The notes beneath the pieces are model-generated. The model searched no databases and was not told where the DNA came from. It worked only from the letters and a program-made list of their open reading frames with translations. From contig WGMU01000035.1 in NCBI GenBank assembly GCA_016124895.1, forward strand, positions 1 to 40,403: a DNA stretch of 40,403 bases. Direction: 5' to 3'. This DNA comes from a bacterium. Lineage in GTDB: Bacteria > Planctomycetota > Planctomycetia > Planctomycetales > Planctomycetaceae. The translations under genes and the position numbers were made by a program. This document shows, piece after piece, positions 35,228 to 40,403 of this stretch (positions are counted from its first letter, which is position 1; every line of letters begins with the position of its first letter).

Positions 35228-36859
35228 ATGCCGACCGCCCCGTTTCATTATCAGCCCATGTTCGAACTCGGTGCCGACGACACGGAGTATCGACTCCTAA
35301 CTAAAGAACACGTTTCCGTCCAGCAGTTCAACGGGCAGGACGTGCTGATGGTTGAGCCGGAAGCGCTGACGCTGCTCGCATCGCAGGCGTTTCACGACAT
35401 CAACTTCTTCCTGCGCCCGGCCCACCTGAAGCAGGTTGCCGCGATCCTCGACGACCCGGAAGCGTCGGACAACGACCGGATGGTCGCTCTGACGATGCTC
35501 AAGAACGCCGACGTGGCGAGCGCGGGAGTTCTGCCGTTCTGCCAGGACACCGGCACGGCCATCGTTCACGGGAAAAAGGGGCACGCCGTCTGGTCGACCG
35601 GAGACGAAGCGGCGCTCTCGCAGGGCGTCTACAACGCCTACGCCGAAAACAATCTGCGGTACTCGCAGAACGCTCCGCTGACGATGTGGGACGAGAAAAA
35701 CACGAACTGCAACCTGCCCGCGCAGATCGATCTCGGGGCCGTCGACGGAGATGCCTACAAGTTCCTGTTCATCGCCAAGGGCGGCGGGTCGGCGAACAAG
35801 TCGTATCTCTACCAGGAGACGCGCGCCGTTCTGAATCCCAGGGCGCTGGTCGATTTCCTGACCGAGAAAATGGCGTCGCTCGGCACGGCGGCCTGCCCGC
35901 CGTATCACCTGACGTTTGTCATTGGCGGCACGTCCGCCGAAGCGACCATGAAGACGGTCAAGCTGGCGTCGACGAAGTACTACGACAATCTGCCGACGAC
36001 CGGCAACGAGCATGGCCGGGCCTTCCGTGACGTCGAACTCGAAGCCCAGATGCTGGAAGTCGCTCGCAACTGCGGCATCGGTGCCCAGTTCGGCGGGAAG
36101 TATTTCGCTCTAGATGTTCGCATTGTCCGGCTGCCGCGTCACGGAGCGTCGCTGCCGATCGGGATCGGCGTCTCGTGCAGCGCTGACCGCCAGGCGAAAG
36201 GCAAGATCACGAAAGATGGCGTTTTCATCGAGCAGCTCGAATTCGAACCGCTGAAGTACATTCCCGAAGAGCTGCGGCATCGCAAGGACGAAAGTGCCAT
36301 CCGCATCGATCTCAACCGCCCGATGCCGGAACTGCTGGCCGAGCTGACTCAGTATCCGGTCACCACGCGGCTGCTGTTGAGCGGCCCGATCATCGTCGCC
36401 CGCGACATCGCTCACGCGAAGCTGCGCGAGCGGCTCGAGTCCGGCCAGCCGTTGCCGGACTACTTCAAGCAGCATCCCGTCTACTACGCCGGCCCGGCCA
36501 AGAAGCCGGAAGGCCTTCCGAGCGGCTCGTTCGGACCAACCACGACTGGCCGCATGGATGCCTACGTCGACCTGTTCCAGGAGGCCGGAGGCAGCATGGT
36601 GATGATCGCCAAAGGCAACCGCGGCAAGGGCGTCACCGAATCCTGCCACAAACACGGCGGCTTCTACCTCGGCAGCATCGGAGGCCCCGCAGCCATCCTG
36701 GCCAAGGAGAACATCCGCAAAGTCGACGTCGTCGAATTCCCCGAGCTTGGCATGGAAGCCATCTGGAAAATCGAAGTCGAGGACTTCCCAGCCTTCATCC
36801 TGGTCGACGACAAAGGCAACGACTTCTTCGAAACCGTAGGCCCCGGCTGCGCCCACTGA
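35228..36859 (+). CDS. fumA: Class I fumarate hydratase (iron-sulfur, single chain)
   Basis: This 543-aa enzyme interconverts fumarate and malate in the TCA cycle using a [4Fe-4S] cluster. The three cluster cysteines sit almost where they do in E. coli FumA (105, 224, 318): C105 in [11 protein letters not shown]223 in TAACPPYH and C317 in GVSCSADRQ. The alpha-type N-terminal and beta-type C-terminal domains are both present, with [16 protein letters not shown] and [16 protein letters not shown] as beta signatures. ATG 35228 has GGAG eight bases upstream; the frame open to 35153 is not needed. It has no operon partner. Its high GC contrasts with the next gene. Confidence 0.95.
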   Translation: MPTAPFHYQPMFELGADDTEYRLLTKEHVSVQQFNGQDVLMVEPEALTLLASQAFHDINFFLRPAHLKQVAAILDDPEASDNDRMVALTMLKNADVASAGVLPFCQDTGTAIVHGKKGHAVWSTGDEAALSQGVYNAYAENNLRYSQNAPLTMWDEKNTNCNLPAQIDLGAVDGDAYKFLFIAKGGGSANKSYLYQETRAVLNPRALVDFLTEKMASLGTAACPPYHLTFVIGGTSAEATMKTVKLASTKYYDNLPTTGNEHGRAFRDVELEAQMLEVARNCGIGAQFGGKYFALDVRIVRLPRHGASLPIGIGVSCSADRQAKGKITKDGVFIEQLEFEPLKYIPEELRHRKDESAIRIDLNRPMPELLAELTQYPVTTRLLLSGPIIVARDIAHAKLRERLESGQPLPDYFKQHPVYYAGPAKKPEGLPSGSFGPTTTGRMDAYVDLFQEAGGSMVMIAKGNRGKGVTESCHKHGGFYLGSIGGPAAILAKENIRKVDVVEFPELGMEAIWKIEVEDFPAFILVDDKGNDFFETVGPGCAH

Positions 36860-36897
36860 CCGTCGGAAGATGTCCGCGACGAGGCCTGGGGCACCAG

Positions 36898-36926
36898 TTG
36901 ACGTGTTCGCCTGTCTCGAAATACGT
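36898..36926 (+). promoter_or_regulatory. Weak candidate promoter of the ATPase-nuclease gene
   Basis: TTGACG (36898-36903) is followed after 17 nt by ATACGT (36921-36926), 24 bases before the ATG at 36950. The -35 box is good and the -10 box poor. AGGAG lies five to six bases before the ATG. Confidence 0.3.
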
Positions 36927-36949
36927 TCCCGCATCACGAAGGAGACGAG

Positions 36950-39010
36950 ATGGCGCGGAACAAAAAGCGAAACGGAGAACAACATCGACTTCAACTCCCG
37001 AAAGACGCGCTTTCACGCGTCAATCTCGGACAGGTATTTGCCGAGTACGATCGAGTTCTTCAGCAGAAAAAAGGTATCTTCGTTCGGACACCAGCGATCC
37101 GTGCAGCAACTGAGACCGACCTTTCAAAATGCTTCTTTGTAGGTCGCCGCGGTACGGGCAAGACAGCGATTTCCTACTTCCTACGCACGCAATATCGCTC
37201 GGCGATTCAGCTTCAGCCGCAGACATTTAACGCGTATGGATTGCCCGTTGAGATTGATCAACTCCGCGACGCAACTCAGCGACACTTTCGATCGCTCGTA
37301 GCCTGCTTCAAAAGAGCGCTGCTCGATGAAGTGCTCGCATCATGGCGTGCTGATCACGCGGTCGACATGAATGAGCGCCCTTTTTCGCTCGAACGCAACT
37401 ACGTCGACGATTTCGATTTTGACCTTCGGATGCTTGCGTTCGTCGAGACGTTATTCAGCGAACTCGCGAAACCCAAAGAGAAAGATTGGCTCCGCGAATT
37501 AAAGAAGACGAAAACGCTTCAAGACGCAATGGAAGAATGCGGAATCTCGACTCCAGTTGTGCTCCTCATTGACCAGATCGACGAAGCGTGGGACGGATCG
37601 GACGCCGCTGTGTTATTTCTGATGGCACTTATGCATGCGTGTGTTGAACTGTCAGCGAGCACGTCATTCATGCGGCCCTTACTGTTTCTGCGAGAAAACA
37701 TCTTCGATCGAGTCCGCCAAATTGACAATGAGTTTGCTCGCCTCGAAACCTGCGTGGTTTCATTGGAATGGACTCGTGAGTTGCTCATTGAACTTGTCGA
37801 GCGTCGATTGCAGTCTGGGCTCACCACTAAACCTGCCCTCGGCGAAACATGGGATCTGTTTTTTGAGCCATACGATGGAATGTCATCTCGAGAGATGGTC
37901 CTCGACTATTGCCAGCAACGCCCCCGAGATGTTCTTACGTATTGTTCCCTAGCGATCGAGTCAGCCGTCAGTCGTCGCCAAGCGATGGTCTCGGTTGAAG
38001 ATCTTCAAACAGCTCGTCGACAGTTCTCGGAAAGTCGTTTGAAGGATCTCGGCGACGAGTACAGTGAAAACTTTCCACAGCTCCAAGTCGTCTTGAATCG
38101 GTTTCATGGGCTGGGGCGAGACTTCACTGTTAGCGGTGTGTCGTCGTTGATTCAAAAACTTCTTGTGGACAACGAGGTGCGACAGTTGTGCGGTAGCTGG
38201 ATCTATCAGTACACAACTCCGCCGAAGTTCATGCAGCTTCTTTACGGAATCGGCTTTTGGGGACTTCAGACGAAGGGCAAACCGGTCGTATTCAGGTCCC
38301 TCGGTGCGACGACGGCGTCCCCACCGCCAATCGATCAGACCACACACGCCGTCGTTCATCCCTGCTATCGAGACGCGCTCGATCTTCCAGACCGCGTGAT
38401 TACGGATTTGGAAGAGGACTTGGCGCTGCAGCAAGACGGCTTGATTCTGGATATCCCAGAAGCGATCCAACTCAACGACTACTTTGAAGAGGTGGGGCGT
38501 CTGCTCGACACGTTACCAACGATCCCGACTGGTCGAGATGGCGAAACGGAATACGAAGATCTGATCGGACGGATGATCGAACTTTGCTTCTACCGTGCCC
38601 TGACCAATGTTGAGCCCCAGTCTCGAGACTGTGAAGGACGGGTCAGGCGCGACTGGATCGCATCAAACCGTGCAGACACTGGGTTCTGGGAAGTGATCCG
38701 ATCTCGATACAAAGCCGTGCAAGTTGTCTGGGAATGCAAAAACTTCGAGGAACTCGATGCGGATGTGTTTCAGCAAATTGGGTATTACTTGAACGATACC
38801 ATTGGACGATTTGGATTGGTCTGCTTTCGAGGAGAGATGAAGAATCACTACTACGGGCATCTCAAGAGGCTCGCAGACAAGGACAACAAGACGGTGCTTT
38901 TGCTGACTGAGCGAGACGTTCTTGTGTTCCTTCGACAGGCAAAAAACGGCAAGGTGAAGGAAAGCCATCTCCAAGAGATATACGATCGAACTGTCAGGAA
39001 GACCTCATGA
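36950..39010 (+). CDS. P-loop ATPase fused to a PD-(D/E)XK-like nuclease, candidate defence protein
   Basis: This 686-aa protein has an N-terminal P-loop ATPase: Walker A GRRGTGKT (65-72), Walker B VVLLIDQIDEAW (203-214), and an Arg-containing segment RPLLFLRENIFDRVR (242-256). A winged-helix-like middle follows (375-445, including FTVSGVSSLIQKLLVDN). The C-terminus (535-670) looks like a restriction-type nuclease: acidic helix TEYEDLIGRMIEL, then RRDWIASN with D568, and VVWECKNF with E595-x-K597, then QQIGYYL. The architecture recalls P-loop ATPases of the Sll1717 type and ATPase-nuclease antiphage proteins; that link is from memory. Sampled lines are 40-43% GC against 68% in the fumarase gene, so it was probably acquired by transfer. 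AGGAG supports the start. No partner gene adjoins it. Confidence 0.8.
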   Translation: MARNKKRNGEQHRLQLPKDALSRVNLGQVFAEYDRVLQQKKGIFVRTPAIRAATETDLSKCFFVGRRGTGKTAISYFLRTQYRSAIQLQPQTFNAYGLPVEIDQLRDATQRHFRSLVACFKRALLDEVLASWRADHAVDMNERPFSLERNYVDDFDFDLRMLAFVETLFSELAKPKEKDWLRELKKTKTLQDAMEECGISTPVVLLIDQIDEAWDGSDAAVLFLMALMHACVELSASTSFMRPLLFLRENIFDRVRQIDNEFARLETCVVSLEWTRELLIELVERRLQSGLTTKPALGETWDLFFEPYDGMSSREMVLDYCQQRPRDVLTYCSLAIESAVSRRQAMVSVEDLQTARRQFSESRLKDLGDEYSENFPQLQVVLNRFHGLGRDFTVSGVSSLIQKLLVDNEVRQLCGSWIYQYTTPPKFMQLLYGIGFWGLQTKGKPVVFRSLGATTASPPPIDQTTHAVVHPCYRDALDLPDRVITDLEEDLALQQDGLILDIPEAIQLNDYFEEVGRLLDTLPTIPTGRDGETEYEDLIGRMIELCFYRALTNVEPQSRDCEGRVRRDWIASNRADTGFWEVIRSRYKAVQVVWECKNFEELDADVFQQIGYYLNDTIGRFGLVCFRGEMKNHYYGHLKRLADKDNKTVLLLTERDVLVFLRQAKNGKVKESHLQEIYDRTVRKTS

Positions 39011-39076
39011 ACGTGATGGCACCGTCTGTGTAGGGGGGGCGGCCTGACGCACCAGATCTATGAAACCGCAGCCAAC

Positions 39077-39094
39077 GGTGCGTCGAGACGCACC
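39077..39094. other. Short palindrome between the ATPase-nuclease and mraY genes
   Basis: GGTGCGTC-GA-GACGCACC is a perfect palindrome, and GACGCACC occurs once more at 39046-39053. It could be a transcription stop for the convergent genes or a protein-binding site. There is no T-run. Confidence 0.4.
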
Positions 39095-39129
39095 CGACTC
39101 AATTCACTCGCTCGATACGGTGAGGGAAT

Positions 39130-40140
39130 CTACTGAATCTTCAGGCTGGCGATGGCGAGGACGGCCAGCAGGGCGGACGTGATCCAGAAGCGGGTGACGA
39201 TTTTGATTTCGTGGTCGCCCTTGAACAGAAAATGGTTGTGCAGGGGGCTGCAGGCGAGGACTCGGGTGCCGGTCAGTTTGAACCAGCCGACCTGGGCGAT
39301 GACGCTCAGTGTTTCCGCCACGAACACGCCGCCGACGATCACCAGCAGGATCTCCTGACGCGCGGCGAGAGCGGCCAGGCCGAGTAACGCTCCGATCGGC
39401 AGCGAGCCGGCGTCGCCCATGAAGACCTGGGCCGGGTAGCAGTTGAACCACAGAAAGCCCAGCATCGCGCCGACCATCGCGCCCATCACGACAGCCAGTT
39501 CGCCGCAGCCGGCGACGTACGGGATCGCCAGGTACTCGGCCATCTCCTTGTGCCCGGCCAGGTAGGTCAGCGCAGTGAATGCTCCGCCGGCGAACACCAT
39601 GCAGCCGCTGGCCAGACCGTCGAGACCGTCGGTCAGGTTCACTCCGTTGGAACTGCCGACGAGCACGAACGCGGCCCAGGCGACGAACGCGATGCCCAGC
39701 GGGATCGTGGCACCGCCGATCGGGATGACGAGGCTCAGGCCCTGCGGCACGTCGCGATGCGTGACGTACAGCGCTGCCGCGAAGCCGAACGCCAGCAGCC
39801 ACTGGACGACGAACTTCTGCCGGACCTTCAGGCCGTTCAGTTTCGAGCTGAGCTTGACCCAGTCGTCCCACGCTCCGAGACCGCCAAACGTCGCGACGAT
39901 GCCGATGCCGCTGAGCGTGTACGGACTGCTGAGGTCTCCCCACAGCAGAGCGCCAATCAGAATCGCGGCGCAGATAAACAGGCCGCCCATCGTCGGCGTC
40001 GACTGCTTCTCAGCGTGCAGCTCGTTCAGCCGTTCCGAGTCGCTGGCAATCCGCTCGCGAAACCGCCCCTTCAACCAGCCAATCAGAATCGGGCCGAGCA
40101 GCAGCGCGGCAACGAACGACGTCAGGTTCGCCAGAGCAAT
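39130..40140 (-). pseudogene. mraY: Phospho-N-acetylmuramoyl-pentapeptide transferase, N-terminally truncated
   Basis: MraY moves phospho-MurNAc-pentapeptide onto undecaprenyl phosphate to make lipid I. The chain from [20 protein letters not shown] through the conserved [37 protein letters not shown] (catalytic Asp region), [15 protein letters not shown] and the terminal [11 protein letters not shown] is intact and well conserved. The first membrane helix and start codon are missing: going upstream the frame shows no ATG, GTG or TTG before a TGA, and the first possible start (TTG 40074) would cut helix 1. At about 40140 the sequence turns into transposase code. Either this is a disrupted copy, or the joint is an assembly artefact; a working copy must exist elsewhere for this essential step. 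Confidence 0.85.
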
Positions 40141-40141
40141 T

Positions 40142-40403
40142 GGCGGCCAACAGAGTCACTCGCACGGATGTGTCCGGGGACGCATTGAACTCCGCGCGCA
40201 TTCGTGCGCAGAACAGGTGGCTGAGCGCTGTCACAAAGAAGTGGCGATGCACGCAGCGCCAGCCGCGGACTTCCCAGTGGTCCAGGCCCAGTTCCTCTTT
40301 GCCTTCGCGGAACACACTCTCGATCGACCACCGGCCGAACGCTACACGCAGCAGCCACCGCACGGTCACACGCTCGTTCGTGACCGGGTTCACCTCGCCG
40401 GGC
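40142..40403 (-). pseudogene. Transposase fragment (DDE type, IS701/IS4-like)
   Basis: A frame entering from the right edge encodes VNPVTNERVTVRWLLRVAF, then RWSIESVFREGKEELGLDHW and EVRGWRCVHRHFFVTALSHL. This contains the (Y/W)xxExxFRxxKxxLG block with the catalytic Glu of IS4/IS701-like transposases. The family C-terminus normally continues further, but here the frame runs into mraY sequence near 40140 without its own stop. So the transposase is cut at its 3' end, and mraY at its 5' end, at the same joint. The N-terminal catalytic part lies beyond the window. The exact family is uncertain. Confidence 0.75.

Overview
The window looks like a chromosomal segment of a Planctomycetes bacterium (Planctomycetia-like). 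This rests on a GC-rich background, on gene types common in that phylum (ThuA-domain protein, DUF1080/3-keto-disaccharide hydrolase, BNR-repeat secreted protein, long kinase-like membrane protein, secreted protein with a CX4CH motif, small lipoproteins), on large gaps between genes and on few operons. I cannot name a genus from sequence alone.

Left end (1-6633): the integrase-proximal end of an integrative element lodged in the 3' end of tRNA-Val(CAC). It holds, left to right: the last 50 codons of a gene with a winged-helix-like C-terminus; about 650 bp without a convincing gene; an unrecognised 519-aa protein with an HTH-like tail; a small excisionase-type HTH protein; a CHC2/TOPRIM/RepA-type primase-helicase; and a tyrosine integrase whose last codons run through a terminator and into the convergent tRNA gene. 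Short repeats and perfect palindromes in its intergenic spaces look like operators, iterons or integrase-arm sites. The left attachment site is outside the window.

Middle (6706-36859): mostly ordinary chromosome. Genes include an M19 dipeptidase, trpS, 5-formyl-THF cyclo-ligase, a TIM-barrel sugar isomerase-like protein, a BNR/sialidase-like protein, a ThuA protein, a membrane metallophosphoesterase, two small lipoproteins, a ribosome hibernation factor, a prepilin peptidase, a secreted coiled-coil protein, a DUF1080 protein, uppP, typA, an MFS transporter, plsY, a degenerate kinase-like membrane protein translationally coupled to a secreted CX4CH protein, a BON protein, a nucleotidyltransferase-HD fusion, an ABC exporter and a class I fumarase. 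Intergenic elements include a 171-bp MITE-like sequence with TA-flanked terminal inverted repeats, a REP-like hairpin before trpS and several terminators.

Right end (36950-40403): a markedly AT-richer gene for a 686-aa P-loop ATPase fused to a PD-(D/E)XK-like nuclease is the best candidate for an undescribed or poorly described defence gene. It is followed by an N-terminally truncated mraY joined to a truncated transposase. A degraded fragment resembling the mraY 3' end also lies about 4.3 kb away, on the far side of the fumarase. This end of the window therefore looks rearranged, or is an assembly junction.
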